From Polynucleobacter kasalickyi (GTDB lineage: Bacteria; Pseudomonadota; Gammaproteobacteria; Burkholderiales; Burkholderiaceae), in the NCBI RefSeq assembly GCF_900176405.1, contig NZ_FWXJ01000007.1, positions 89,051 to 153,050 of the forward strand: a stretch of DNA of 64,000 nt, in the 5' to 3' direction. The translations under genes and the position numbers were made by a program. Numbering within the stretch: the stretch's first letter is position 1; each line of letters opens with the position of its first letter. This document shows positions 1 through 8,972 of the stretch, piece by piece. The notes under the pieces were generated by a model. That model was not told the origin of the DNA. It did no database searches and was given only the letters and a program-made list of their open reading frames with translations.

Positions 1-1
1 C

Positions 2-319
2 TTAATCTGTGCCTTGATTGGAATCCTCTTATATGATTTTTTTGGTGATCATTGGTGGGTTTTATCAATGTCATTATCACTTGGAATCTTCCTGATGCTC
101 TTAAGCCGAACCTTTCATCCACCTGCTGCGGCAAATACCGTAATAATGATTCATGTTCATGCGAGTTTTATGATTCTCATTTCGACCATTTTGCTGGGTA
201 CGGTCAGCTTAGTGATACTGACTGCCATTATTACCAGAGTCATGAAAAGTAAAACCCCCTATCCAACTTACTGGTTTGCACCCTCTCCAAAAGCTCGCGA
301 TTGCGGAATTAAACATTAA
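2..319 (+). CDS. HPP-family membrane protein, C-terminal part (cut by window edge)
   Basis: The open frame runs in from the window start without a stop, so the gene begins upstream; a TTG at 14 is only the first possible start inside the window. The visible 106 residues hold two to three hydrophobic segments and the motif FHPPAAANTV, which matches the His-Pro-Pro signature of the HPP family, small four-helix inner-membrane proteins sometimes linked to nitrite transport. The tail is short and polar. Truncation here is a window effect, not gene damage. The exact function is unknown. Confidence 0.75.
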   Translation, partial: LICALIGILLYDFFGDHWWVLSMSLSLGIFLMLLSRTFHPPAAANTVIMIHVHASFMILISTILLGTVSLVILTAIITRVMKSKTPYPTYWFAPSPKARDCGIKH

Positions 320-366
320 GAACCTATAAAATAATAGTTACTCGTTACTTAAATACATGGATACAC

Positions 367-372
367 AAGGAG
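367..372 (+). promoter_or_regulatory. Shine-Dalgarno site supporting a TTG start
   Basis: AAGGAG lies six bases before a TTG codon at 379. No ATG with comparable spacing exists at this end of the reading frame, and homologous sequence begins right after the TTG. It therefore decides the start of the flavin reductase-like gene. Confidence 0.6.
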
Positions 373-378
373 ACCAGG

Positions 379-999
379 TTGCAAGATTCATTTTATTTTT
401 ATGAACCACAAAAAGGTCATGGTTTGCCACATGATCCATTTAAAGCAATTGTTGGTCCTAGGCCCATCGGTTGGATCGGTAGTAAAAGCATAGATGGCAT
501 TAATAATTTGGCTCCCTATAGCTTTTTCAATGCAGTAAATTCCGACCCACCAATGATTGGTTTTACCAGTACTGGATATAAAGATTCCGTTAGGAATATT
601 GAACAAACGGGTGAATTCACCTGGAATCTCGTCACAAAGCCACTCGTAGAAGCCATGAATATGAGTTGTGCTAGTGTACCTCCAAGTGTCGATGAATTCG
701 AATTAGCCCAATTAACCCCGGCCCCATCAAAACTCATTCATTCCCCCAGAGTTCTAGCAAGCCCAGTGTCCTTTGAGTGTAAATTATCTGAAATCATTCA
801 GTTAAAAGACCCTCATCAAAGCCCTTTAGAGTCATGGTTTGTGATTGGGCATGTTGTTGCAGTCCACATTCTACAAAGTGCACTAAAAGATGGTATCTAT
901 GACACAGCTAGTATGCAGCATGTAATGCGTGGTGGCGGACCTGCTGATTATTTTACTGTCGGCCCTGAACAGCTATTCAAACTTTATCGACCTAAGTAG
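379..999 (+). CDS. Flavin reductase-like (FMN-binding split barrel) protein
   Basis: The 206-residue protein has the flavin reductase-like domain over about residues 20-175. The conserved stretch around RPIGWIGS (28-35) and NLAPYSFFNAV (43-53), followed by DPPMIGF, is the usual FMN-contact region of this family. Members either supply reduced FMN to monooxygenases or bind flavin for other redox work; no partner monooxygenase is nearby. Translation appears to start at TTG, backed by AAGGAG six bases upstream. The gene stands alone and converges on the Tim44-domain gene across a strong terminator. Family assignment is firm, substrate unknown. Confidence 0.85.
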   Translation: MQDSFYFYEPQKGHGLPHDPFKAIVGPRPIGWIGSKSIDGINNLAPYSFFNAVNSDPPMIGFTSTGYKDSVRNIEQTGEFTWNLVTKPLVEAMNMSCASVPPSVDEFELAQLTPAPSKLIHSPRVLASPVSFECKLSEIIQLKDPHQSPLESWFVIGHVVAVHILQSALKDGIYDTASMQHVMRGGGPADYFTVGPEQLFKLYRPK

Positions 1000-1020
1000 A
1001 ACAGTCAAATCAAAGAGATA

Positions 1021-1052
1021 AAAAAGGACTATTTATAAAAATAGTCCTTTTT
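1021..1052. terminator. Bidirectional rho-independent terminator
   Basis: A perfect 14-base-pair stem (AAAAAGGACTATTT with its complement) closes on an ATAA tetraloop. The A-run on one side and the T-run on the other let it work on both strands. It sits between two convergent genes, the flavin reductase-like gene and the Tim44-domain gene. Confidence 0.9.
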
Positions 1053-1075
1053 CAAAAAACATTTTTCGTCAGTTA

Positions 1076-2062
1076 TTAATGGATTTGTTGAATCCCACAT
1101 AATAACCAACCAGTATTACCTTCCGCTGGTTTAACCCAATTCCAAACCTCTTCAAACTCAGTAACTGGTCCATCTTTTTCCTCACGGAGGGAACCAGAGA
1201 ACCTAGTACTTGCCAAAAATTCCTTACCATCTTCTTCAAGGGCAACTAAATCGGCAGCAAGTGTTAAAACTTGAGTAAAACTAAGTGCACTACTTCTATT
1301 CAACATGTCTTGTCTCAACAAATTAAACATATCTGGGGTTGTGTACTCCCTTAATTTATCAAGATTTTGCTGATCTGAAGCTTCTTGTAACTGAATAAAT
1401 AATGATTTAGCATTTTGTAAAAAAGAATCCTTTTCAGAAAGATGCGTTGGAGCTGCGTCTAACTGGCTAGAGTTCCCATTGACAAGATAAGGTTGGCTTG
1501 CAGTGTTATTTAGTATTGGTTCTTGATTAACTCTTTGATTTGGAGAGTTCCAATTACTACTAAAGTTTGGTTCAACATTGGCACGATTAAAGGAGCCGGC
1601 AGGTGCGGAAGCAAACATCGAGTTTGATTTTGGACCGAATTTACGAATCAAAAACATAATTAATATGCCAACTAAAGCAAGCATTAATATGCCGGAGAAC
1701 ATTGAAGCTAAACCTTCTCCCATCCCACCCATGCCCATGTGCGAGAAAAGATAACTCAAACCAATACCAGCAGCTACACCACCTAAAATACCACCAAGAC
1801 CTCCGAAACGACTAGGTTGTCTAACTGGAGCAGTGGGAGCAGCAGGAGCACTCGTTGGATTTACAGTAGAAGTTGGCTTCTCTCCCACAGGAGCTGCCGT
1901 AGGCTTTGGAGGTAAGCTATTCTGATTTTTAGTCACAGAACTCGACTGCCTACCCATGCTAGCTCCACCACCTAATCTTTTTGCATAAGCAAAATTACAG
2001 GTTAGCAAGGCTACAGCTAAAAAACTAATAACTAGTTTATTGATCAACTTAAAATTCAACAT
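1076..2062 (-). CDS. Tim44-like domain membrane protein
   Basis: The 328-residue protein starts with a signal-like segment (1-27), followed by the RLGGGASMGRQS motif usual in bacterial Tim44-domain proteins. A Pro/Ala/Thr-rich linker follows (about 45-85), then a Gly-rich hydrophobic region with one or two membrane spans (about 87-142). The C-terminal Tim44-like domain covers about 205-327. In mitochondria Tim44 couples the translocon to Hsp70; in bacteria the role is not settled, and a membrane-associated protein-folding or lipid-contact role is only inferred. The gene is monocistronic, ends at the bidirectional terminator and has no informative neighbours. Confidence 0.85.
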   Translation of the reverse strand: MLNFKLINKLVISFLAVALLTCNFAYAKRLGGGASMGRQSSSVTKNQNSLPPKPTAAPVGEKPTSTVNPTSAPAAPTAPVRQPSRFGGLGGILGGVAAGIGLSYLFSHMGMGGMGEGLASMFSGILMLALVGILIMFLIRKFGPKSNSMFASAPAGSFNRANVEPNFSSNWNSPNQRVNQEPILNNTASQPYLVNGNSSQLDAAPTHLSEKDSFLQNAKSLFIQLQEASDQQNLDKLREYTTPDMFNLLRQDMLNRSSALSFTQVLTLAADLVALEEDGKEFLASTRFSGSLREEKDGPVTEFEEVWNWVKPAEGNTGWLLCGIQQIH

Positions 2063-2163
2063 TCATTTGTACCCATTGTGTATAAGATAAATACTATTAA
2101 ATACTAATTTAGGGGTTTTGTCATTGGCTCTGAAAATACCCCTATTAATCAAATACAATTTAC

Positions 2164-3183
2164 TTATTCACCAGTGTAAATTGGTTTAGGCATCGTATAA
2201 AAGCTATCCAAAATATGGTAGGGAATCATGACATTTTTCTCTTGGAAACTGGCATGGGCGATTCCGTGCATTACACTAAAGTGCTTGTCAGGATGAGGCA
2301 GTTGGGCAAAGAAATCAATCAAATCACCAAAACTTGCAATACCATCATACTGCCCGCGCATCATTAAGACCGGTAAATTTAGTTTTAATGGATCTATCAG
2401 GGGTAAATTAGCTGACATATCCAAATAGGTACCTGTAGGCATCGTATCATCTAAATCAGTAACGGCTTTAGCGAAAGCATCCACCACCGCTTGATCTGCC
2501 GTACCTGCGTGATCTCTGGTAAACACACTTCTGATCATCGCTTGATCAACAGGTCGGCGATTTGCATTTTGCCATTGACCAATACGCTTCTTTCTCTCTG
2601 TAAGAGTTGGACTGTCTTTACCCGTCCAAACGAAAGCATCCAATGCAATTCGAGAAATCTTACCAGGATTATTTTGGGCAAACATGGCTAACTTCAGTGA
2701 GCCTGAGCTAATACCGTATCCAAATATTTGTTTGGATTTTGTTTCCTGCAAAATAGCATCCACAACGACCTGAAGATCATCAGCACCATTTTTGACATTA
2801 AAGTTAATATTTCTAGATTTATCGGACCTTCCATACCCTTCATTATCAATACACCAAGTGTCGTAACCCAAACCAGCAAAGTAGTCCATTGCAGAATATT
2901 CGGGTTTTCCTGGGATATATAAATCAAAAGTTGGCGTACCCGCCATTGAAGAACCATGAACAAATAAGATGATGCCACGTGTGACTTTATTTGGTTTCTT
3001 TCTCCAGAGGTGTAATTTTATATTAACGCCATCAACTGATTTATTGACCCAGTAGGACTTACCTACCACAAGCCCTTTGTTACCACTAGCATTGGTTTGG
3101 GCTTGAAGAGTTTGACCAGTAACTAAAGCTCCACCTATAACGGCGGATGATGCTAGCAATAATTGACGACGAGTTGACTCCAT
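2164..3183 (-). CDS. Tat-exported alpha/beta hydrolase
   Basis: The 339-residue protein has a Tat-like leader with STRRQLLL near residue 3 and a likely cleavage after about residue 29. The alpha/beta-hydrolase core follows: oxyanion-hole motif HGSSMAG (76-82), nucleophile elbow GISSG (157-161, Ser159), an acidic residue near Asp280 and a His at 306 or 310. An uncharged small-molecule ester or amide would be a typical substrate, but nothing in the sequence fixes it. Export folded through Tat suggests a periplasmic enzyme. It is transcribed alone and diverges from the Bug gene on its right. Confidence 0.8.
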   Translation of the reverse strand: MESTRRQLLLASSAVIGGALVTGQTLQAQTNASGNKGLVVGKSYWVNKSVDGVNIKLHLWRKKPNKVTRGIILFVHGSSMAGTPTFDLYIPGKPEYSAMDYFAGLGYDTWCIDNEGYGRSDKSRNINFNVKNGADDLQVVVDAILQETKSKQIFGYGISSGSLKLAMFAQNNPGKISRIALDAFVWTGKDSPTLTERKKRIGQWQNANRRPVDQAMIRSVFTRDHAGTADQAVVDAFAKAVTDLDDTMPTGTYLDMSANLPLIDPLKLNLPVLMMRGQYDGIASFGDLIDFFAQLPHPDKHFSVMHGIAHASFQEKNVMIPYHILDSFYTMPKPIYTGE

Positions 3184-3325
3184 AAAACTGCTCTCCTAAA
3201 TTATAAAAATATTGAAATTTGATAATAAACTGAAATGTTTCTAAAACAGATACTACACAATAAATTTTCGAACATCTTAATGGTTAAAATATTAACAGTT
3301 ACTTTAATCTAAATTGGACATAACA

Positions 3326-4309
3326 ATGCAACTATTCCGTAGGCTCTTTCTAAAAATCTTAAAGATTTGTTTTTTCGTGATTCCTATTTACTCAGCCCAA
3401 GCACAAAGTCCCTACCCAAACAAAACTGTAACCATTGTTGTTACCTATGCGCCGGGTGGATTAGGAGACATGTTAGCGAGAAAAATTGCTGAGCAATTAA
3501 CTGTTAAAACCAAACAATCCTTTGTTGTTGAGAACAAACCAGGGGCAACTGGCGCTTTAGGGACTCGTTATGTTACTAAAGCTAAGCCAGATGGGTACAC
3601 CCTCATTTTAGGCCAAACCGGTGAAATGGTGATTAATACCTTTGTTTCAAAGGAATTGGGTTACGACACCATGCGTGATCTGAAACCCGTTGCATTGATT
3701 GGTGAGGTTCCCCTTACATTAGTTGTACCGGCGAGCGCATCTACCAACTCAATCAATGACTTAATCAAAAAAGCAAAATCCAATCCGAATAAATTAGTAT
3801 ATGCCTCCTCAGGTACTGCTACACCGGGCCATCTGGCGGCAGCTGCGTTTACACAAGCTTCTGGCATTGAAATGATTCATGCTCCTTATAAGGGAGCAGG
3901 TCCGGCGATGGCAGACGTTTTGGGTGGGCATGTCGACATGTTCTTCTCTAGCACTCCATCCGTCTTGCAATTGGTAGAAAGTAAAAAATTAAAAGCACTC
4001 GCTGTTTCATCCCCCAAAAGAACCAGCGCACTTCCCGAAGTCCATACTGTGTCTGAAGAGGGCATCAAGGATTTTAGCTTTACTTTGTGGGGTGGAGTCT
4101 TTGCTCCCAATGGCACTCCTGAGGAAATCTTGACTTTCCTCAACAAAGAAATTAATACCATCTTAGAAGATCCTAATTTTTATAAAGAGTTAGAAAAGGA
4201 TAGTGTTTTAGTTAAAGCAAACTCAAGAAAAGAATTTACTGAATTTTTAAAAACTGAATTCACTAAGTATGCAAAAACTGTAAAATCAATCGACCTTAAA
4301 TCTGAGTAA
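3326..4309 (+). CDS. Bug/TctC-family periplasmic substrate-binding protein
   Basis: This is a tripartite-tricarboxylate-type (Bug) receptor. A signal peptide ends near SAQAQ, then comes the family opening PYPNKTVTIVVTYAPGGLGD, with ligand-contact loops KPDGYTL and APYKGAG. I start at ATG 3326; a TTG at 3314 would only add four residues ahead of the signal peptide. Bug proteins bind carboxylates, amino acids or small aromatics and normally feed TctAB carriers, none of which are here. The gene lies 17 bases upstream of a beta-decarboxylating dehydrogenase-family gene, so a hydroxy-dicarboxylate ligand is plausible. Confidence 0.92.
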   Translation: MQLFRRLFLKILKICFFVIPIYSAQAQSPYPNKTVTIVVTYAPGGLGDMLARKIAEQLTVKTKQSFVVENKPGATGALGTRYVTKAKPDGYTLILGQTGEMVINTFVSKELGYDTMRDLKPVALIGEVPLTLVVPASASTNSINDLIKKAKSNPNKLVYASSGTATPGHLAAAAFTQASGIEMIHAPYKGAGPAMADVLGGHVDMFFSSTPSVLQLVESKKLKALAVSSPKRTSALPEVHTVSEEGIKDFSFTLWGGVFAPNGTPEEILTFLNKEINTILEDPNFYKELEKDSVLVKANSRKEFTEFLKTEFTKYAKTVKSIDLKSE

Positions 4310-4326
4310 TCCTCAAGAAAGAAAAT

Positions 4327-5391
4327 ATGAAATTAGTTGTAATTCCAGGTGATGGCATCGGACCAGAAACAATGTCAGTAACGGTTGATGTATTGAAAGC
4401 ACTTGATCAGCGCTTTGGTTTAGGTTTACAAATGGAGCATGCTATTGCTGGCAAAGAAAGTCTTGCTAAACATGGCACAACCATTGCTCCAGGTTTGCTA
4501 GATCTCGTCAAAAACTCTGACGGTCTTATGTTAGGTCCCATGTCGACCTATGAGTTCAAGGATGAATCTAAGGGTGAAATTAATCCCTCTAAATTTTTCA
4601 GGATCAATTTAGATTTATACGCAAATATTCGTCCGGCAAAAACTTTCCCAAATGTACCCACTCGGATGGATCCATTTGACCTCGTCGTCGTTCGAGAAAA
4701 TACTGAAGGTTTTTATGCTGATCGCAACGTAGAATCAGGTAATAGTGAAATTCTTGTCACTAAAGACGTCGTCATTTCACTCCGAAGAATCACTAGACTA
4801 TGTTGTGAGCGGATTGCTAAATCTGCTTTTGAACTTGCCATGACTAGAAAAAAACATGTGACGATTGTGCATAAAGCGAACGTGCTACAAATTGCAGATG
4901 GCATGTTTATTGATATCTGTCATGAGGTTGGCAAGTCTTACCCGGAAGTAACAATCGATGACTTTATCGTGGATGCCATGATGGCTTTAGTGGCGAGAGA
5001 TCCAGGCAAGTTCGATACGATCGTCACCACCAATATGTTTGGTGATATTTTGTCAGATTTAACCGCCGAACTATCCGGTAGTTTAGGTCTGGGCGGCTCA
5101 TTAAATGCTGGGGATAACTTTGCGATGGGGCAAGCAGCTCATGGCTCTGCGCCTGACATTGCGGACCAAGACATTGCCAATCCATTTTCTCTCATGACTT
5201 CTGCCGCAATGCTTCTCAACTGGTATGGTGGTCGCAAACAATTGCCTCATTATGTGCAGGCTTCTCAAGCTCTTGAGAAGGCGATTGAGGAAGCAATTGA
5301 TGCTAGAGAAACCACTAAGGATATTGGTGGCACTCTGGGTACGAAGGCGACGGGCCAAGCGATTGTCAGAAAAATACAACTAGCTGCTTAA
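4327..5391 (+). CDS. Isocitrate/isopropylmalate dehydrogenase-family enzyme
   Basis: This 354-residue NAD(P)-dependent beta-decarboxylating dehydrogenase shows the family signature in order: GDGIGPE (8-14), substrate arginines near 92, 102 and 123 (RENTEGFY), catalytic Lys183 in VHKANV, metal aspartates 216, 240 and 244 (NMFGDILSD), and the nucleotide loop HGSAPDIA (272-279). The family includes isocitrate, isopropylmalate, homoisocitrate and tartrate/malate dehydrogenases. Pairing with a Bug receptor rather than leu or TCA genes argues for a catabolic hydroxy-acid substrate such as tartrate or a methylated malate; that is inference. It is probably cotranscribed with the Bug gene before it. 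Confidence 0.88.
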   Translation: MKLVVIPGDGIGPETMSVTVDVLKALDQRFGLGLQMEHAIAGKESLAKHGTTIAPGLLDLVKNSDGLMLGPMSTYEFKDESKGEINPSKFFRINLDLYANIRPAKTFPNVPTRMDPFDLVVVRENTEGFYADRNVESGNSEILVTKDVVISLRRITRLCCERIAKSAFELAMTRKKHVTIVHKANVLQIADGMFIDICHEVGKSYPEVTIDDFIVDAMMALVARDPGKFDTIVTTNMFGDILSDLTAELSGSLGLGGSLNAGDNFAMGQAAHGSAPDIADQDIANPFSLMTSAAMLLNWYGGRKQLPHYVQASQALEKAIEEAIDARETTKDIGGTLGTKATGQAIVRKIQLAA

Positions 5392-5438
5392 CTATTAGCA
5401 ACCTAATTCAGCCAGTCGTATTGCACAGAGAGTCTGAA

Positions 5439-6200
5439 CTAAGCAGGCACTTTAGTTAAATCGAAAACATCGGAATGTTCGATGTTTTCGGTAAACCAAG
5501 CGTAAATTCCAGCAGTACGAGTACCGACATGAACTGGATGTTGGTTTTCATCTAAAACCATCGTGACATCATGACCAGGAATCAAAAGACTACCTGGTTT
5601 TTCAAGCCATTTTTCCCAAATAAGTTCAATGGAAGCGGCACTCTCCATTGGGTCTTCCGTATCGATTACTTTTCTACAAATTAATTCAGCTTTGTTTTTA
5701 GCAGAATCGCCCGTAAATAAAATATTGGTTTCACCGTTATCCAACACAAATAGTAAATGTCCAGGCGTGTGACCTGGTACTTCAAATGCTGTAATTCCAG
5801 GGATAAACTCCTCTTGATGCTTGACCTTCTGCACTCTAGATGAAGTAGACAACTCTTTTACATATAATTCCGGAAGTGGGTTAAATCCAGGCTCTTGTGC
5901 TGCCGCCCAATCAATTTCAACTTCACCAATCCAAACTGTTGCATTTGGGAACAACACAAAGTTCACGGCATGATCATAATGCGCATGGGTCAATATCACA
6001 TCTGTAATATCAAGTGCAGTCAGTCCATGATTTTTTAAACTCTTTTCAAGGGGTTTACGCATACCAAAGGCACCAACATCTAACAAAATCGTCCGGCCAT
6101 GACCACGAATTAAACTCACAGAACTCCAACCTAAACCTCCGTGGCAAACTGAGCGACCTGGGAAGCCTTGAATCAATACATCAACTTGATAAGAACTCAT
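5439..6200 (-). CDS. Metallo-beta-lactamase-fold hydrolase (lactonase-like)
   Basis: The 253-residue protein carries the metal motif HAHYDH (72-77), followed by GHTPGH, the bridging Asp in FTGDS and a final LIPGHD. This is the two-zinc centre of the MBL superfamily, and the layout resembles N-acyl-homoserine-lactonase-like hydrolases. It lacks a signal peptide, so it is cytoplasmic. It is the last gene of an Ldh-Bug-MBL operon with 17 bases after the Bug gene. A lactone or thioester hydrolase acting in the same uptake and degradation route is likely; quorum quenching is possible but not favoured by context. Confidence 0.82.
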   Translation of the reverse strand: MSSYQVDVLIQGFPGRSVCHGGLGWSSVSLIRGHGRTILLDVGAFGMRKPLEKSLKNHGLTALDITDVILTHAHYDHAVNFVLFPNATVWIGEVEIDWAAAQEPGFNPLPELYVKELSTSSRVQKVKHQEEFIPGITAFEVPGHTPGHLLFVLDNGETNILFTGDSAKNKAELICRKVIDTEDPMESAASIELIWEKWLEKPGSLLIPGHDVTMVLDENQHPVHVGTRTAGIYAWFTENIEHSDVFDLTKVPA

Positions 6201-6217
6201 AAAAATTTCCTTAAGAT

Positions 6218-7207
6218 TTATTCAGCCTGAATATGTGCAGCCTGGATTAATTTACTATACATTTTTAACTCTGACTGGATTTGATTTGCAAACTCAGTTG
6301 GCGTGCTTGCCACGATTTCATTTCCGCCATCATCCACCAAACGTTTGACCGTAGTAGGCACCTTCAAAGCCTTCACGACCTCCTCGTGTAATCTTTTAAT
6401 AATCAGAGGATCAGTACCAGCAGGTGCTAACAAGCCCTGAAATTGAGAAATATTGAACCCTTTGTAGCCCAATTCGCTCATCGTTGGTACATTAGGTAAA
6501 GCTTTACTCTTATTAGCAGAAGATACGGCAAAGGCCCTTAATTTTCCAGCTTTAATGAGAGGGACAGCGGTAACTAAAGGTTCAAACGTAAAAGTAAGAT
6601 GACCGCCCAACAGATCAGCAAGCATGGGAGCTGCACCTTTATATGGCACATGCGTCATTTCTACACCAGTAGTTAAAGCCAACAACTCCCCAGCAAGATG
6701 TCCGCCACCACCAATGCCAGTCGAACCATAACTCACTTCTTTTGGTTTTTGTTTAGCCAAACTCACAATTTCTCCCACACTTTGCAAGGGGGAGTTGGTA
6801 ATCACCACGACAGCATATTGGTAAGTAATTGCCGCACTAATCGGTGCAAAGTCCTTAATAGGGTCATAGTTTAACTTTTTTGGCATCACTGGGTTGACTA
6901 CTAACGGACCACTTGCGGTAAACAGGAGGTTGTAGCCATCTGCAGGCATCTTGGCAACCTGTTCAGTTCCAATCACCCCATTGGCTCCCGGACGATTTTC
7001 TACGATCACCGATTGCCCCATGCTTTCCGACATGCTTTGGGCGATGAGTCTTGCAGTAATATCCGCAGCTCCACCAGCTACATAAGGCACCACCATTTTG
7101 ATTGGCTTTTCTGGGTAGCCTTTTTGGGCAAAGCCGGATTCCATCATTGCTAAGCCGATTAAGCACAAAGAGAGATATTTAGAAGTTGGTCTAGATAAGA
7201 GTTTCAT
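6218..7207 (-). CDS. Bug/TctC-family periplasmic substrate-binding protein
   Basis: This 329-residue receptor has a signal peptide ending near ESGFAQ, then the Bug opening YPEKPIKMVVPYVAGGAAD. It continues with the dicarboxylate loops PADGYNLL and VPYKGAAPM and a normal C-terminus. It sits between an Ldh-family dehydrogenase (27 bases upstream) and an MBL hydrolase (17 bases downstream) on the same strand, so the three are probably one transcript handling a single imported hydroxy acid or lactone. No membrane carrier is encoded beside it. Confidence 0.93.
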   Translation of the reverse strand: MKLLSRPTSKYLSLCLIGLAMMESGFAQKGYPEKPIKMVVPYVAGGAADITARLIAQSMSESMGQSVIVENRPGANGVIGTEQVAKMPADGYNLLFTASGPLVVNPVMPKKLNYDPIKDFAPISAAITYQYAVVVITNSPLQSVGEIVSLAKQKPKEVSYGSTGIGGGGHLAGELLALTTGVEMTHVPYKGAAPMLADLLGGHLTFTFEPLVTAVPLIKAGKLRAFAVSSANKSKALPNVPTMSELGYKGFNISQFQGLLAPAGTDPLIIKRLHEEVVKALKVPTTVKRLVDDGGNEIVASTPTEFANQIQSELKMYSKLIQAAHIQAE

Positions 7208-7234
7208 TTTTAATCTTTAATCAATTAATCAGTA

Positions 7235-8269
7235 TTACTTGTTAGCATGAGATTCAAGTAATGCGATGGTCTCGTTGCTAATTTCAATCCCATTCGCTTG
7301 TTGGCGTGCCATTTTATTCAATTCGATTGTACCTGGCACAATCACCGGCTGAGCTGGATTCGACGCTGGGCTAGCCGTTAAAATTTGTGCAAAATCATTC
7401 ATACGCTCAACTAACCACTCCGTAGATCCAAGGCGTTTCGTATCTAATAAAATAAAGAAATGGCCAAGATTTTGTGGTTCATCTGGCGCATCCTGCCATG
7501 ATTTAACGTGGGTCAAATAAGCTGCATTGGATAACAGTCCAGCAAATAAATCCACCATTAACGCTAAGCCATAACCTTTATGACCACCGATTGGCAATAA
7601 GAAGCCATCTAAGGCTGCTTTGGGATCACTGGTTGGCACACCATTTGCATCGGTTCCCCAAGTTTCAGGGATGGATTGTCCGGCTTTAAAGGCGTTTCGA
7701 ATTTTTGCTCTGGCAACGACACTCATTGCCATATCGAGAAGGAATGGATTACCCCCCGGATTCGGCACACCAAAACCGAGTGGACTATTACCTAAACGTG
7801 CGTCTGAACCACCCCAAGGAGCAATGGTCGTCGTTGCGTTACTACCAATCATGCTGGCAAAACCCTTTTGTGCTGCCAAATAAGAATATGGGGAAATTGG
7901 TCCGAAATGATTACTGCCTCTTGCCAAGGCAATACCAATACCACACTCAGAGGCAACTTCCATCGCGGCTTCTAAAGCATGCATACCAACCAAAGGGCCT
8001 ACGCCGTTATCTCCATCGATTTTTACCATCGCAGGAGCAACTCTCTCCTTAGTAACTTTCGCTTTCGGATTAATTCCATTCACGATTAGACGTTCTCCAT
8101 AAGACTCAATTCGGCTGAGTCCATGGGTAGATAAGCCAAATAAATCTGCCATGACTAGAACTTTAACTATTTGAGTTGCATCCTCGACGGATAAGCCAAG
8201 ATTAGAAAAAGCTTTAATGCCTAATTCGGTAAGTTTTGCTTCGGAAATGATTTGAGTATTGCTGGACAT
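7235..8269 (-). CDS. Ldh-family malate/L-lactate/sulfolactate-type dehydrogenase
   Basis: The 344-residue protein belongs to the NAD(P)-dependent Ldh2/YbiC/YlbC family, not the classical lactate dehydrogenases. Evidence is STHGLSR (47-53), which positions substrate, and ARGSNHFGP (116-124) with catalytic His121, followed by the Gly/Pro-rich PLGFGVPNPGG cofactor region. The family oxidises 2-hydroxy acids such as malate, ureidoglycolate, sulfolactate or diketogulonate. It is the promoter-proximal gene of the Ldh-Bug-MBL operon, and the 205-base gap to the divergent VOC gene holds the promoters. The substrate cannot be read from sequence. Confidence 0.87.
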   Translation of the reverse strand: MSSNTQIISEAKLTELGIKAFSNLGLSVEDATQIVKVLVMADLFGLSTHGLSRIESYGERLIVNGINPKAKVTKERVAPAMVKIDGDNGVGPLVGMHALEAAMEVASECGIGIALARGSNHFGPISPYSYLAAQKGFASMIGSNATTTIAPWGGSDARLGNSPLGFGVPNPGGNPFLLDMAMSVVARAKIRNAFKAGQSIPETWGTDANGVPTSDPKAALDGFLLPIGGHKGYGLALMVDLFAGLLSNAAYLTHVKSWQDAPDEPQNLGHFFILLDTKRLGSTEWLVERMNDFAQILTASPASNPAQPVIVPGTIELNKMARQQANGIEISNETIALLESHANK

Positions 8270-8474
8270 GAGAGTTTTCTTTTATTTAGTCTGTGAATGA
8301 ATAATTTTTTTGATGAAAAGGGATCAAAATATTTTGTATCAATTTTATCAATGTAGTATCGTTAGATATTCTAACAAACAAAAAATAGGACACGGGTATG
8401 ACCTGAGACGTTCATAAAGAGTGTCATCAAAAAGCATAACGGTCAAACTAATGGGCAAAACTTAAGGAGAGACA

Positions 8475-8969
8475 ATGGGGCTAAAATTCATGGAACACAT
8501 TTTGATATTGACACACGATCCAGAAGCTACTCGAGACTGGTTCTGTGACAATCTGGGATTTGAGAGTGGCGACCACCCCGAATTTGGCTTTCCTGTTTAT
8601 TGGTTATATATCGGCAATCAGGATGTGGTTCACATTGGTAAAGCACAACATTCAGAACATCAAAACACTTACCTAAGTACACCTAGTGACACAGCATCCA
8701 GCGTAAGTTCAACCGCTAATCACTTAGGATCAGGCAGAATAGACCATGTCTGCTTTAACTGCGAAGGAATGATGGAATTCATCGATCGCCTCACTAAAAA
8801 CAAGGTGGAGTTCAGCGAACGCAAAGCCCATAATTCAAACCTGTATCAGCTTTTTATGCGAGAGCCTATTAATGGCATTAAAGTCGAACTCAATTTTTCT
8901 GCAGAAGAAGCATTAAATGCCAAGCGACTCCCTAGCTGGACCAGTACGGGAGAAAATACGACCAACTAA
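8475..8969 (+). CDS. VOC-superfamily (glyoxalase/dioxygenase-fold) protein
   Basis: The 164-residue protein opens with MEHILILTHDPEATRDWFC and later has RIDHVCFNC, the two beta-alpha-beta-beta-beta halves of a vicinal-oxygen-chelate fold. Potential metal ligands are the His in each half and a Glu in VELNF near the C-terminus. VOC proteins include dioxygenases, glyoxalase I, epimerases and lyases. A good ribosome site, AAGGAGAG, lies just before ATG 8475. It is a single gene, diverging from the Ldh operon and convergent with the ModA-like gene only three bases away. Specific reaction unknown. Confidence 0.75.
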   Translation: MGLKFMEHILILTHDPEATRDWFCDNLGFESGDHPEFGFPVYWLYIGNQDVVHIGKAQHSEHQNTYLSTPSDTASSVSSTANHLGSGRIDHVCFNCEGMMEFIDRLTKNKVEFSERKAHNSNLYQLFMREPINGIKVELNFSAEEALNAKRLPSWTSTGENTTN

Positions 8970-8972
8970 TCT

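Noticed and set aside
2..319. HPP-family protein as a pseudogene
   Set aside because: The missing N-terminus is explained by the window edge, as the frame is open to the first bases.
7705..8052. 115-residue frame antisense to the Ldh-family gene
   Set aside because: No ribosome site, no recognisable domain, overlaps a strong coding region.
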